From contig NZ_JADEKP010000001.1 of NCBI RefSeq assembly GCF_015234215.1, positions 558,001 to 622,000 of the forward strand: 64,000 nucleotides of DNA, written 5' to 3'. A model generated the notes under the pieces. It saw nothing but the letters and a program-made list of their open reading frames with translations, was not told the origin of the DNA and did no database searches. The first letter of the stretch is position 1. Each line of letters opens with the position of its first letter. The stretch is from Clostridium chrysemydis (GTDB lineage: Bacteria; Bacillota; Clostridia; Clostridiales; Clostridiaceae). Below are positions 25,186-35,280 of the stretch, piece after piece. The translations under genes were made by a program, and so were the position numbers.

Positions 25186-26106
25186 ATGAAAAACTTTATT
25201 TTTAAAGATAGATATAATAAAGAAATTCAAGGATATGTTTGGAAAGATGAAAAAATAGATGATTCTGATATAAAAGGGGTTATCCAAATTGCACACGGTA
25301 TGACAGAGTGGGCAGGAAGATATGATTACTTTGCTAGAAAACTAGTTAAAGAAGGGTATGTTGTTTATGCAAATGACCATAGGGGACATGGTAAAAGTGC
25401 AGAAAAATTAGGATATGCATGTGATATTCATGGCTTTAATAGTATGGTTGATGGTATGAATAAATTAAATTCTATAATTAGAAAAAACCACCCATCAAAA
25501 GAGATTATTTTGTTTGGGCATAGTATGGGTTCTTTTTTAAGTCAAAGATATTCAGAAATCTATGGTGATACTATAGATAAGCTTATTTTATCTGGAACTA
25601 ATGGAAAACCAGATAAGATAACAAAACTAGGAAGAATAATAGCAAAAGTAGAAATGAATCTAAAAGGTAGAGACCATGTTAGTAAACTGATGGACAAGCT
25701 GTCTTTTGGATCTTTTAATAATAAATTCAAGCCAGTTAGAACTAATTTTGATTGGTTATGCAGTGATGAAAATGAAGTTGATAAATATATTAAAGATGAG
25801 TACTGTGGATTTGTTTGCTCATCGTCTTTTTACCACGATTTAATAGATGGTATATGGAGTATTCACAACGAGGAAAATCTAAAAAATATAAATAAGGATA
25901 TGCCTATTTTGATTTTCGCAGGAGATAAAGACCCTGTAGGTAAGGCTGGGCAAGGTATTTTAAATCTTTATAATTGTTTTATTAAGCTTGGAGTAAAGGA
26001 TGTAAAATATAAACTTTACAAAGATGGAAGACATGAAATGCTAAATGAGAAAAATAAAGATGAAGTTATATCGGATATATTAAATTGGTTAGATAAAAAT
26101 AATTAA
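25186..26106 (+). CDS. alpha/beta hydrolase, monoglyceride lipase/lysophospholipase-like
   Basis: A 306-aa serine hydrolase. The nucleophile elbow is GHSMGS, the oxyanion region AHGMTEWAGRYD, the acid lies in GDKDPVG and the His in GRHEM; HRGHGKS is typical of the lysophospholipase/PldB branch. I set the start at ATG 25186 because GTGGAGG (25174-25180) is its SD; the GTG at 25174 is part of that site. No signal peptide, so it is cytoplasmic or membrane-peripheral. It is monocistronic. Confidence 0.82.
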   Translation: MKNFIFKDRYNKEIQGYVWKDEKIDDSDIKGVIQIAHGMTEWAGRYDYFARKLVKEGYVVYANDHRGHGKSAEKLGYACDIHGFNSMVDGMNKLNSIIRKNHPSKEIILFGHSMGSFLSQRYSEIYGDTIDKLILSGTNGKPDKITKLGRIIAKVEMNLKGRDHVSKLMDKLSFGSFNNKFKPVRTNFDWLCSDENEVDKYIKDEYCGFVCSSSFYHDLIDGIWSIHNEENLKNINKDMPILIFAGDKDPVGKAGQGILNLYNCFIKLGVKDVKYKLYKDGRHEMLNEKNKDEVISDILNWLDKNN

Positions 26107-26122
26107 TATTAAAATTTCACAT

Positions 26123-26156
26123 AAAAAACAACTCTAAATTAGGGTTGTTTTTTTAT
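26123..26156 (+). terminator. intrinsic terminator after the hydrolase
   Basis: Stem AAAAACAACTCTA / TAGGGTTGTTTTT (one G-T pair) with an AAT loop and a long T tail. Confidence 0.8.
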
Positions 26157-26248
26157 TTTAAATTTAATTTGTCATTTTAATACTATTTTAGTCGATATCC
26201 TTCACAGATGGACGCAAATAAAGTAAAATTAGTATAAAGGGGGTAAAT

Positions 26249-28180
26249 ATGTCAGAAAATAGTAAAATAGAAAATATAATGTATGTACCTAAAATTAAAG
26301 TTCTGATTTTAGCATTATTTAGTTTCTTTATTTTTTTATTTATATTAATTTTTTTCTATAATAGGCGTTTGGTTGGTATTTATTTAATTCAAATCATTAT
26401 GTTTGTAACTAATTTATGTGTGCTCCTTGTAACTTGGTCGACTAGAAGGCTAGACAGAAGCAATTTATTTGATTTAATATCTTATGTTTTTGTTATTGTT
26501 ATATTTAGTAATTTGATGGTATATATGTTAGATACTAACGAAGTTATGAGATATAAAGATACTGCATTTTTATTTATAAAAAATGGTATTTATTTGCTCG
26601 TACTATATACTGAAGTAATTAGGTCTGTATATACCTATATAAGAACAAACGAAAAAAAGATTGAGGAGCATTTAATGAAGATATTACTCTTATTTGGTGT
26701 AATACTTTTATTTGATAATATGAATTTGACTAAAATTTCTTCATTAATAGCAATAGGATATTATATATTAGCCTCAATAAATAATGTTAAAGATATAAGA
26801 GAATACAGATTGATTAAAGGAAATGAAATAAATTATATATATTTATTTGCTTTATCTAATATATTAGTAAGCATACTTGTAGTATATGTATCAATTTTTC
26901 AAAATGTAGCCTACTTAACTAAATTAATAAATTTAACTATATTTATTGGCTTAAATATTTTAGCAACCTTTACTTTAGATAATTTATTAAATAATCCATA
27001 TAAGATCATATTTGCTAAAGTTTATAGTAAAAGTGAAGAATTAAAAAATATTAATAAAGACTACATGGAAAAAATTAGAGAAAATGAATTCTCAAGGTTA
27101 AGGCTTAAAAATAGTGAAAAGCTTGTTAAAGATTTACTTAGAAGTATGCCAGTCCCTTTAGTGATCATAAATAACGTAACTAAGAGAATTATTTATTCAA
27201 ATAAACTATTTCTAAACCTAATAAAAGAGGAGAGTCTAAGAGCTATAGTTAATTTTAATATAAATTATATAATTGATATTGAAAATAAAGAAGTTTTTGA
27301 TGAAGATTCTGATTTAAAAATATCAAGATGTAAAATAAGAAATAGTGAATCTTTTTTAACTATGCAATTAGTAAATACAAACTCAGAAAATGGGGAAATT
27401 ATTTTATCTTTTACAGATATAACGTCTAAAGAAAAATTAAATAAAATAAAAGATGAAATAAAAGAAAATGAATTTAGACAAAAAATCAGAAAAAACTTTT
27501 TATCAAACATAAGTCATGACCTTAAAACTCCAATAAACGTTATTTATTCAGCTACTCAATTAGAATCATTTTTTGTGCAAAACAATGATATAAATTCACT
27601 TATAAAATATATTGATATCTCTAAAAGTAATTGTTCATCACTTATAAGTTTAGCAGATAATATAATTGATGTTGGCAAAATTAATTCAGATGATATAGAT
27701 GTGAATTTAGAAAAGGTAGAAGTTGTTGACTTTATTGAAGAGATAGTGCAGAGTCTAGTTTTTTACGCTAAAAGTAAAAATATAGACTTAATATTTGATA
27801 CAAACGAAGAAATAATATATTTATATTTAGATAAAAAAGCGATGAATAGGATAATAGTTAATATAATCTCTAATTCTATAAAATTCACAAAGGCAGGAGG
27901 TGAAGTGTTAGTTAGAATAACAAATGAAATATTTGGAGTAAATATAGAAATAGTTGATAACGGAATTGGAATTGATGAAGATCTTATAAAAAACATTTTT
28001 GATATGTATAGCACAAAAGGCAAGGGGAAAAGCCTTATGGAAAAAGGAAGTGGTATAGGGCTATACGTAGTTAAAAGATTAGTTGAGGCCCAAGGGGGAG
28101 AAGTAACTATAGAAAGTAAAAAATTATGTGGGACTAAAGTCGGTTTGTTTTTTAAGAGAGGGGGGCTAAAGAATAATTAA
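26249..28180 (+). CDS. membrane sensor histidine kinase (first of a tandem pair)
   Basis: A 643-aa kinase: about eight membrane spans in residues 20-255, a linker coiled coil, a degenerate PAS-like region (about 290-390), a HisKA domain with the phospho-acceptor His423 in SNISHDLKTPINVI, and a HATPase domain with N box (IISNSIKF), G1 (DNGIGI) and G2 (GSGIGLYVV). It probably autophosphorylates, but no response regulator is adjacent, so its partner is unknown. A strong GGGGG SD precedes the ATG. The downstream kinase overlaps its stop codon. Confidence 0.88.
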   Translation: MSENSKIENIMYVPKIKVLILALFSFFIFLFILIFFYNRRLVGIYLIQIIMFVTNLCVLLVTWSTRRLDRSNLFDLISYVFVIVIFSNLMVYMLDTNEVMRYKDTAFLFIKNGIYLLVLYTEVIRSVYTYIRTNEKKIEEHLMKILLLFGVILLFDNMNLTKISSLIAIGYYILASINNVKDIREYRLIKGNEINYIYLFALSNILVSILVVYVSIFQNVAYLTKLINLTIFIGLNILATFTLDNLLNNPYKIIFAKVYSKSEELKNINKDYMEKIRENEFSRLRLKNSEKLVKDLLRSMPVPLVIINNVTKRIIYSNKLFLNLIKEESLRAIVNFNINYIIDIENKEVFDEDSDLKISRCKIRNSESFLTMQLVNTNSENGEIILSFTDITSKEKLNKIKDEIKENEFRQKIRKNFLSNISHDLKTPINVIYSATQLESFFVQNNDINSLIKYIDISKSNCSSLISLADNIIDVGKINSDDIDVNLEKVEVVDFIEEIVQSLVFYAKSKNIDLIFDTNEEIIYLYLDKKAMNRIIVNIISNSIKFTKAGGEVLVRITNEIFGVNIEIVDNGIGIDEDLIKNIFDMYSTKGKGKSLMEKGSGIGLYVVKRLVEAQGGEVTIESKKLCGTKVGLFFKRGGLKNN

Positions 28181-30125
28181 TAATCTTAAAAATAAAACAT
28201 CGATTGTTAATATTCCTATTTTTACAGGAATAATTATTTTTGCGCTCTATGGTGCTTGCAGGCAAGGTATTCACTACCTAATGATACCTGAAATTATGAT
28301 ATCAGCTTGCGGTACAGCTATAGGAATAATAGCCTTTAGTAGAAAAGAGATAGGTATAAGTACAAATACTGCAATAGGATTTTTTATTTTAAGTATGCTA
28401 GGTTATATAAGAGGGATCATGTTATCTATAGACCCATTAGCATATAATAATGATTTTTATAGAGCGTTAGTAGGTTGTAATTCTATATTAGAAGTTTCAA
28501 TAATTCCTTTAGCTTGTATATTTTATAAGTTTAAGTTATCTAGAGTAAAGGTATTTACAATATATATATTAATTGAATTAGGTATATTATTATTATTTTT
28601 AATTAATAATCCTAAAGCGCTTATAGATACGAGTTTTTTAAGCTTAAATAGCTTGTGGATGTTAAAAATTCATTTAATTAGTATATTCTCTGTTTTAATT
28701 TTATTAAATGCAGCTAAAACTTATAAAAGAAGAGTAAATATTATTCCAAGTGCACTTATTTATTTAACATTAATTAATATTTATACGGCATTAAATGGGG
28801 TTACACTTATTGATAATATAAATATGAATTTTATCCTAAGTTTGCTAAGAGATTTTGCGTATTTTGTACTCTATGAGGCTATTTCAAGAAGGCTTTTAGA
28901 AGAAAATTATATGACAGAAGAAGAGGAACTTAAAAGACTAACTAAAATGTATGAAAAAATGAATATGCAATTAGATAAGAGAAACACAATTTTAAAAGAA
29001 TTACAAACATTAAATAAAAGGTCAGAACAAAGATATTTTGATATTTTAAACTCTCTAAATGATGGAATAATGTTAATTCATTTAGATAGTATATTATTTA
29101 TAAATAATTCTGCAAGTAGAATATTAGAAGATAAATTAAAAAATAGTGAAACAAAATTATTTATAAATTATCTTATAAAAAATAGAGATAAAGAAAAGAA
29201 TATTTTAAAATCATCTGACAATAACAGAGAATTTGAAATTTATCAAATAAAGTCTGGTGCAAATGATTGGATTGTGTATTTAAAGGATATAACAGATTTA
29301 AATAAATATTATGAAGCTAAAAAGCAATATGACGAATGTATAAAAAAAGAAAAAATAAAAAATGAATTTTATTCAAATGTCTCACATGAACTAAGAACAC
29401 CTATAAATGTTATTCATTCAGCACTTCAGTTAAACAAGTATTATTTAGATAATGATATGGTAAATAAGATTGAAAAGAATACATTTAAAATAAGACAAAA
29501 CTGTTTAAGACTTATTAGAACTATAAATAATTTTATAGATTCAAATAAGATTGCAGAAGGATATCTTATTCCAAATAAAAAAAATTGCAATATAGTTGAA
29601 GTAATAGAAAACGTATCGCAAGTTTGCAATAAATACATTCAAAAAATAAGTAATAATTTGATCTTTGACACTACCCACGAAGAAATACTTGTACCTATAG
29701 ATAAAGATATGATAGAGAGAGTAATCTTGAATCTCTTATCAAATAGTGTAAAGTATGGTGAAAAGAATAAAGAAATATATATTAATGTTTCATTAAATGA
29801 AGAGAAAAATAGGGTAGTTATTACAGTACAAAATAATAGTGAAATTATCTCAAAAGATATAGTTCCTTATATTTTTGATGAGTTTACAAAAGCTAATAAG
29901 GAGTTAAGTCGTGAAAAAGAAGGTAGTGGGCTAGGTCTTTATTTATGCAAAGCTATAATAGAAGCACATGGTGGCTATATGAACTTTATATCAAATAAAA
30001 ATAATAATACATTTATGTTTAACATTCCTATAAAGGAAATAGAGAGCTATGAACTTCAAAAAGATTTAGAACTAAATTTACTTGAAGAAAAGGTGGATTT
30101 AGAGTTTTCAGATATCTACATATAA
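28176..30125 (+). CDS. membrane sensor histidine kinase (second of the pair), non-ATG start
   Basis: A paralogue of the preceding kinase: membrane N-terminal half, PAS-like segment, HisKA with His in SNVSHELRTPINVI and HATPase with LLSNSVKY and GSGLGLYLC. The first ATG in frame is at 28281, but the frame is open back to 28170 and encodes a further hydrophobic span (IPIFTGIIIFALYGACR). An AGAGGGGGG site at 28156-28165 is placed for a start at ATT 28176 or ATA 28173, overlapping the upstream TAA; I chose ATT 28176. Use of ATT is inferred. If 28281 is used the protein is 614 aa and lacks the first span. Confidence 0.78.
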   Translation: MNNLKNKTSIVNIPIFTGIIIFALYGACRQGIHYLMIPEIMISACGTAIGIIAFSRKEIGISTNTAIGFFILSMLGYIRGIMLSIDPLAYNNDFYRALVGCNSILEVSIIPLACIFYKFKLSRVKVFTIYILIELGILLLFLINNPKALIDTSFLSLNSLWMLKIHLISIFSVLILLNAAKTYKRRVNIIPSALIYLTLINIYTALNGVTLIDNINMNFILSLLRDFAYFVLYEAISRRLLEENYMTEEEELKRLTKMYEKMNMQLDKRNTILKELQTLNKRSEQRYFDILNSLNDGIMLIHLDSILFINNSASRILEDKLKNSETKLFINYLIKNRDKEKNILKSSDNNREFEIYQIKSGANDWIVYLKDITDLNKYYEAKKQYDECIKKEKIKNEFYSNVSHELRTPINVIHSALQLNKYYLDNDMVNKIEKNTFKIRQNCLRLIRTINNFIDSNKIAEGYLIPNKKNCNIVEVIENVSQVCNKYIQKISNNLIFDTTHEEILVPIDKDMIERVILNLLSNSVKYGEKNKEIYINVSLNEEKNRVVITVQNNSEIISKDIVPYIFDEFTKANKELSREKEGSGLGLYLCKAIIEAHGGYMNFISNKNNNTFMFNIPIKEIESYELQKDLELNLLEEKVDLEFSDIYI

Positions 30126-30186
30126 GAATAATTATCTAAAATTAAGTATATTATTTATAGTATGAATAATTATTTTGAGGTGTTTT

Positions 30187-30684
30187 ATGAAAAGGATATT
30201 ATACGTAGATGGAGAAAAATCAATTAAAGCTTTACTTTTTAATTTATTATTACCATTAGGTGGGTCTTTTTTAATTTCTTATTTTACTATGGGAAATATA
30301 AAAGAAAGTTATAAAACCATAATAAAACCTGAGTTTTCACCACCTGATTTTATATTTGGAATAGTTTGGCCTATATTATATATCTTGATGGGATATGCTT
30401 CTTATAGAGTTTACTTAAAGTCAAAAAGAAAGATTAATTTAGCTATGATATTTTATTATATACAACTAGCACTTAATTTTCTTTGGCCTATATTATATTT
30501 TAAGTTTAATTTATTTGGCTTAGCCTTTGTAGAACTTGTTATATTAATTATATTTATAGTTTTAACAACTATAAGCTTCTTTAAGATAGATAAAGTCTCA
30601 GGGTTATGTATGATTCCATATTTATTATGGAGCATATTTGCAAGTGTTTTAAATTATTTTATCTGGATCTTTAATGAAGCATAA
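30187..30684 (+). CDS. tspO: TspO/MBR-family membrane protein
   Basis: A 165-aa, five-span membrane protein of the tryptophan-rich sensory protein family, which binds porphyrins and other hydrophobic ligands. Conserved blocks: KPEFSPPDFIFGIVWPILYILMGYASY and QLALNFLWPILYF. The SD TGAGGTG (30176-30182) places the start at ATG 30187; a TTG start at 30175 would overlap the SD. It is followed by the topoisomerase promoter. Confidence 0.85.
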   Translation: MKRILYVDGEKSIKALLFNLLLPLGGSFLISYFTMGNIKESYKTIIKPEFSPPDFIFGIVWPILYILMGYASYRVYLKSKRKINLAMIFYYIQLALNFLWPILYFKFNLFGLAFVELVILIIFIVLTTISFFKIDKVSGLCMIPYLLWSIFASVLNYFIWIFNEA

Positions 30685-30692
30685 AAGTTAAT

Positions 30693-30721
30693 TTGGAAAA
30701 TAGTCAAATTCATAGTATAAT
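30693..30721 (+). promoter_or_regulatory. topB promoter
   Basis: A -35 TTGGAA (30693-30698), a 17-base spacer and a -10 TATAAT (30716-30721). A short dyad ATTTG/CAAAT overlaps the -35. The leader holds a hairpin TTAAGAGGGAG / CTTCCTCTTAA at about 30742-30768, ahead of the SD. Confidence 0.65.
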
Positions 30722-30800
30722 TTAATGAGAAATTAATGATTTTAAGAGGGAGTTTTAGCTTCCTCTTAATAATTTTAAAGAATTATTAGGAGCTGGTAAG

Positions 30801-32963
30801 TTGAAAAAGGTTATAATTGCTGAAAAGCCATCAGTAGCTAAAAATATAGCAGATGCTTTTAAGATAAAGACTAGAAGAGACGGATATTTTGAAGGTGAAG
30901 AATACCTAGTTACTTGGGCATTTGGTCACTTGCTTCAACTATATGATGCAAAAGATTATGACGAAAGTATGAGAAGCTGGAGGATGGAAAAGTTTCCGTT
31001 TATTCCAGAGGATTTTAAATATAAAGTAAAAACAGATAGTCATAACAGAAATGTAACTGATAAGGGTGCATTAAAACAGATAAATATTATAAAAGGTTTA
31101 ATAGATAGAGATGATGTAGATGGAATAATCTCTGCAACTGACTTTGACCGTGAAGGACAGGTAATATCAGATGAACTTTTTATCCATTTTAACGAAAAGA
31201 AACCAATTTATAGACTTCTTTTAAATGAATGGACTCCTGAAGAGGTTAAAAAAGGGATAGAAAAGATTAAACCAAACACTGAAATGCAAAACCTTCAAGA
31301 TGCAGGGATAGGAAGACAACTTGCAGATTGGATCATAGGGATAAACCTTACTTCAGTAACAACAATAAAATATAAATTTAACGACGATAAGATTTTAAAT
31401 ATAGGAAGAGTATTACTTCCAACACTTAAGATTATTTACGACAGAGATAAAGAAATAGAAAACTTTAAAGCTACAAGTTATTATAAATTAAATGCTTCTT
31501 TTAAAACTCAAAATCAAGAAGAGTATGAAGGATTATATTATGAAAATAACTCAGAAAAGTTTGAAGATAAAAAATATCTAGATAATATATCAAATATAAT
31601 AAAAGAAGAGTATGCAGAAATAGTAAGTAAAGAGACAGAAAAGAAAAATGAATATCCACCATTTTTATTTAACCTTTCTAACTTACAAGGATATGTTACT
31701 AGTAAATATAAAGGATGGACTTCAGATAAAGTTTTAAAGGTCGCACAAAGCCTTTATGAAAAGAAGTTTATAACTTATCCTAGAACAGGTTCTATAGCCT
31801 TAGAAGAGAGCTTAGAGGGAAGAGCTAGGAAAGTACTAGAAACTTTGAAAAAGGGACTTCCTTACGAAAATCAAGTTAAGTTTAAAAAGACTAAAAGAGT
31901 CTTTGATAATTCTAAAGTAGAGAGCCATAGTGCAATAACTCCAACTTACCTTAAGCCATCAGGTTTAAGCAAAGATGAAGAAATAGTTTATAATGCAGTT
32001 AAAAATAGATTTATAATGCAGTTTATGCCTATAGCACAGTTTGAAGAAACTAAAATAGTAGCAAAGGTATTTAAAGAAGGGGTTATTGGAGAATTTATAT
32101 CTAAGGGTAAGGTTCAATTAGTAGAAGGATTTAGAGTAGTTGAAAAGATTGAAACTAAAGATACAATACTTCCTATGGTAAATGAAAAAGATAAGGTTTT
32201 AGTAATAGATAGCAAGAGCGCTAAAGTAACTAAAAAACCACCTAAAAAACATACTGAAAAAACTCTTTTAAGACTTATGGAAACGTGTGGTAAGAGTTTT
32301 AAAGAAGATAATACAGAAGATAGCGAAGAGATGATGGCATCTATTTTAAGTGGGTTTAGTATAGGAACTCCAGCTACTAGAGCAGAAACTATTAAAAAGC
32401 TTAAAGATGTAGGATACATAATGTCAAAAGGGAAAAGTTTAACGTGTACTGACCTTGGGAAAAAGGTAGTTGAAATATTCCCTGTAAAAGAATTACTTGA
32501 TTTAGAATATACAGGAAGACTTGAAAAGACTTTATCTGATATAGAAAAAGGAAAAGTTAAAAAAGAGGATTTCCTAAAGATGATAAAAGAATTTACTATA
32601 AATGGTGTTAATGAAATTAAAAATGACACTAGTGCTTTAAAATACTTTAAAGTTGACTTAAAAGAGGGCGAAGAATCTCTTGGAAACTGCCCCGAGTGTG
32701 GGAACCCTATAATAGAAGGGGATAAAGGCTTTGGTTGTTCTAACTGGAAGAATGGTTGCAAATTTACTATTTGGAAAGATGATAGATATATAGCGTCTTT
32801 TGGTAAAAAGGTAAGTAAAGAGATGGTTGTTCTTTTACTTAAAAACGGAAAAGTAGGCTTTAGAAACTTAAAAAGCAAAAAGGGAACAACGTTTAGTGCT
32901 TATTTTAAACTAGAAAAAGATGCAAAAACTAATTATTGGAATTGGAAATTAGAATTTATATAA
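30801..32963 (+). CDS. topB: DNA topoisomerase III
   Basis: Type IA topoisomerase that decatenates DNA through single-strand passage. The 720-aa protein has the Toprim domain at the N terminus (IIAEKPSVAKNIADA, then TDFDREGQ with the metal-binding acids), the active Tyr in KKFITYPRTGS (about residue 326), and a C-terminal zinc-ribbon-like region beginning NCPECGNPI with two further Cys. The start is TTG with AGGAGC upstream. It is probably monocistronic, between its promoter and a bidirectional terminator. Confidence 0.93.
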   Translation: MKKVIIAEKPSVAKNIADAFKIKTRRDGYFEGEEYLVTWAFGHLLQLYDAKDYDESMRSWRMEKFPFIPEDFKYKVKTDSHNRNVTDKGALKQINIIKGLIDRDDVDGIISATDFDREGQVISDELFIHFNEKKPIYRLLLNEWTPEEVKKGIEKIKPNTEMQNLQDAGIGRQLADWIIGINLTSVTTIKYKFNDDKILNIGRVLLPTLKIIYDRDKEIENFKATSYYKLNASFKTQNQEEYEGLYYENNSEKFEDKKYLDNISNIIKEEYAEIVSKETEKKNEYPPFLFNLSNLQGYVTSKYKGWTSDKVLKVAQSLYEKKFITYPRTGSIALEESLEGRARKVLETLKKGLPYENQVKFKKTKRVFDNSKVESHSAITPTYLKPSGLSKDEEIVYNAVKNRFIMQFMPIAQFEETKIVAKVFKEGVIGEFISKGKVQLVEGFRVVEKIETKDTILPMVNEKDKVLVIDSKSAKVTKKPPKKHTEKTLLRLMETCGKSFKEDNTEDSEEMMASILSGFSIGTPATRAETIKKLKDVGYIMSKGKSLTCTDLGKKVVEIFPVKELLDLEYTGRLEKTLSDIEKGKVKKEDFLKMIKEFTINGVNEIKNDTSALKYFKVDLKEGEESLGNCPECGNPIIEGDKGFGCSNWKNGCKFTIWKDDRYIASFGKKVSKEMVVLLLKNGKVGFRNLKSKKGTTFSAYFKLEKDAKTNYWNWKLEFI

Positions 32964-32966
32964 ATT

Positions 32967-32999
32967 AAAAGGGTATTTCGCTTTGAAATACCCTTTTGT
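32967..32999. terminator. bidirectional terminator between topB and the chemotaxis receptor gene
   Basis: Stem AAAAGGGTATTTC / GAAATACCCTTTT with a GCTTT-type loop and T runs on both sides. Confidence 0.85.
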
Positions 33000-34391
33000 T
33001 TATTTTCCTTCATTTCTGTTTGTTATACCATCTTCGTCTTCTAATTTAAATTTAGATGCAGTTTCTACTGATCTTTTAGCTAAAGAGTTTAAATCTTTAG
33101 AACAATTTAAAAGTACTTCTGCTGAAGAGGTTAAAGTATAAGTTGAACCATCTATTCTTTGAGCAAGTTCTGATATGTTTTGAGAAGATGCATTTATATT
33201 TGCAATCTTTGAAACTATATTAGAATTGCTATTTGCAATATCATTTGATGAAGAATTTAAAATACAAACCTTTGATGAAACTGTACTTACAGAAGAAGAT
33301 ATATTATTAAATGAATTTAATGTATTTTCTATAGTATCTCTTTGTTTTGTAAGTTGGTCTGATAAAAGTGATGTTCTATTAAATAATTCATTAGAACTTG
33401 TTAAAACAGATGATATTAAGTTGTTTATACTAACAGATGATTGTTTAGTTTGAATTGATAAATTTCTTATTTCATTTGAAACTACAGAGAAACCAGCTCC
33501 AGCTTCACCAGCTCTTGCAGCTTCTATTGCTGCGTTTAATGCAAGTAGGTCAGTTTGTTCTGCTATAGTATTTATCATTTCTGTGATTTCGTTAACCTTT
33601 TTGATATCATTTTTCATCTCAGTTATAACTTTTAAGAATGCGCTAAACATATCATTAAAATCACTAAATGACTTGTTTAGGTTTTGAACTTCTTTTGAAC
33701 TTGTAGATGAAAGAGTATCGATGTTTGTTGTCATACTTGAAATTTCATTTATATATTTTATATTTTCTTCAAGCATAGATTTAAATGCATCTAATTCATT
33801 TAATACAGATGAAATATCAAGTGACTCATCACTTGTACTATTTGCAATATCTGAAATAGAATTTGATATCTCGTTTGTAAGACCATTTAAATCTATAGAT
33901 AAATCAGATAAGCTTTTAGATTGATCTGATAGTTCATATGAGTTATTAGACATCTCTGTTACTATATCTAAAACAGACAATTGCATATTATCTACAGCTT
34001 TAGCTATAGGGCCTAACTCATCTTTCCTTTTAAAGTGTTTTTCTTTTATTCTGTAGAAATAATCACCTTCTGCTAAGAACTCAAAGTGTATTCTAAAGTT
34101 ATTTAAAAGCCTAGCAAGTGGTGATAAATGTTTGTAAGTAATAAAACTTGAAACTATTACAGATAAAAGTATAGTAAATATTCCAGCTATTAAAAAAGCA
34201 ATATTTGTGTGATCTAAGATTAAACTTGGATCTATTGAATGCTCCTTTAATGAATTTGTGATAACAAATTTTATAAAAACAGTATATAAAAAAATGTTAA
34301 TAGTAGTAATTATAAAGATTGTTAAACCTATTTTTTTAGACAGATTTGTTTTTATACTGTCCTTTCGATTAAAGTCAAAATTGACTGCCAT
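33000..34391 (-). CDS. methyl-accepting chemotaxis protein
   Basis: A 463-aa receptor: two membrane spans (about residues 22-42 and 64-85) with only about 20 residues between them, so there is almost no external sensor domain; a HAMP region (about 86-140) and a long signalling coiled coil. The hairpin tip [31 protein letters not shown] is well conserved. The missing ligand domain suggests it senses an intracellular or membrane signal or a partner protein. No che genes are in the window. Confidence 0.88.
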   Translation of the reverse strand: MAVNFDFNRKDSIKTNLSKKIGLTIFIITTINIFLYTVFIKFVITNSLKEHSIDPSLILDHTNIAFLIAGIFTILLSVIVSSFITYKHLSPLARLLNNFRIHFEFLAEGDYFYRIKEKHFKRKDELGPIAKAVDNMQLSVLDIVTEMSNNSYELSDQSKSLSDLSIDLNGLTNEISNSISDIANSTSDESLDISSVLNELDAFKSMLEENIKYINEISSMTTNIDTLSSTSSKEVQNLNKSFSDFNDMFSAFLKVITEMKNDIKKVNEITEMINTIAEQTDLLALNAAIEAARAGEAGAGFSVVSNEIRNLSIQTKQSSVSINNLISSVLTSSNELFNRTSLLSDQLTKQRDTIENTLNSFNNISSSVSTVSSKVCILNSSSNDIANSNSNIVSKIANINASSQNISELAQRIDGSTYTLTSSAEVLLNCSKDLNSLAKRSVETASKFKLEDEDGITNRNEGK

Positions 34392-34516
34392 TATAAACCC
34401 CTCCCCTTTTATACCATAATTTTACTTAGAAGGAGTGGAATTTACAATAGAAAAAATGATACTTTAAGTGGAAAATATAATATAACTTACTTATTTGTTA
34501 AATTTTATTAGTAAAT

Positions 34517-34561
34517 TAAAAAAGCTAGATAATAAAACGACATTGTTTTATTATCTAGCTT
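34517..34561 (-). terminator. intrinsic terminator of lrgAB
   Basis: A 17-bp perfect stem (34522-34538 with 34545-34561), hexanucleotide loop and, on the minus strand, a T6 tail. Confidence 0.9.
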
Positions 34562-34566
34562 GTCTT

Positions 34567-35280
34567 TTAAACTAATAATTTGTAGAAAAACATTGCAACG
34601 TGCAATGCAATAGGTGCAACGAAAACAGTCATTATACCTGCGATTCCGATTGCAAGCGAACTCATAGCACCTTCAGTTTCACCAAGTTCTAGTGCTTTTG
34701 AAGTTCCAACAGCATGTGAAGCTGTTCCAAGTGAAATACCAACTGCTATTTTATTTGTAACTTTACAAATTTTGCAGATAGTAGGTCCAATTACAGCGCC
34801 AATTATACCAGATAGTATAATTGCTAAAACAGTAACGGGAACTAGACCATTTAACTGAGAACTTATAGCTATTCCAATTGGAGTAGTTACTGATTTTGGA
34901 ACAAGTGAAGCAATCATCGATAAATTTAATCCTAGATAATGAGAAAGTATCATTATTGAGAAGATTGCAACAACTGTACCGCAGAAAATTCCAATAAATA
35001 TAGCGATAGCATTTTGTTTTAGTAGCTCTATTTGATTGTATAGAGGCAGTGCTAACACAACTGTTGAAGGTCCAAGGAACATGTTTATAAAAGTAGCTCC
35101 TTGATTATAATCTTTAAAGTCTATATTAAATGCTGTTAAAAATGCAATAACAACTATAATTGCGATTAATAGAGGATTAAAAATTGGTAGTTTTGTTTTC
35201 TTGTAAGCAAAGATACCTATTTCAAAAGCTATTAAAGATAAAACTATCCCAAAGAACACATTATTCGTTAGTAGTTCCAT
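34567..35280 (-). CDS. lrgB: LrgB/CidB-family membrane protein
   Basis: Partner of LrgA in the holin-like system that affects murein hydrolase activity and, in some species, overflow-metabolite (pyruvate) transport. The 237-aa protein has about seven membrane spans and the family motif FLGPSTVVLALPLY plus SLVPKSVTTPIGIAIS. I start it at ATG 35280, which follows GGAAGGAAG on the minus strand; an upstream frame to 35325 would add 15 residues. It overlaps the end of lrgA by 20 bases, implying translational coupling. Confidence 0.9.
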   Translation of the reverse strand: MELLTNNVFFGIVLSLIAFEIGIFAYKKTKLPIFNPLLIAIIVVIAFLTAFNIDFKDYNQGATFINMFLGPSTVVLALPLYNQIELLKQNAIAIFIGIFCGTVVAIFSIMILSHYLGLNLSMIASLVPKSVTTPIGIAISSQLNGLVPVTVLAIILSGIIGAVIGPTICKICKVTNKIAVGISLGTASHAVGTSKALELGETEGAMSSLAIGIAGIMTVFVAPIALHVAMFFYKLLV

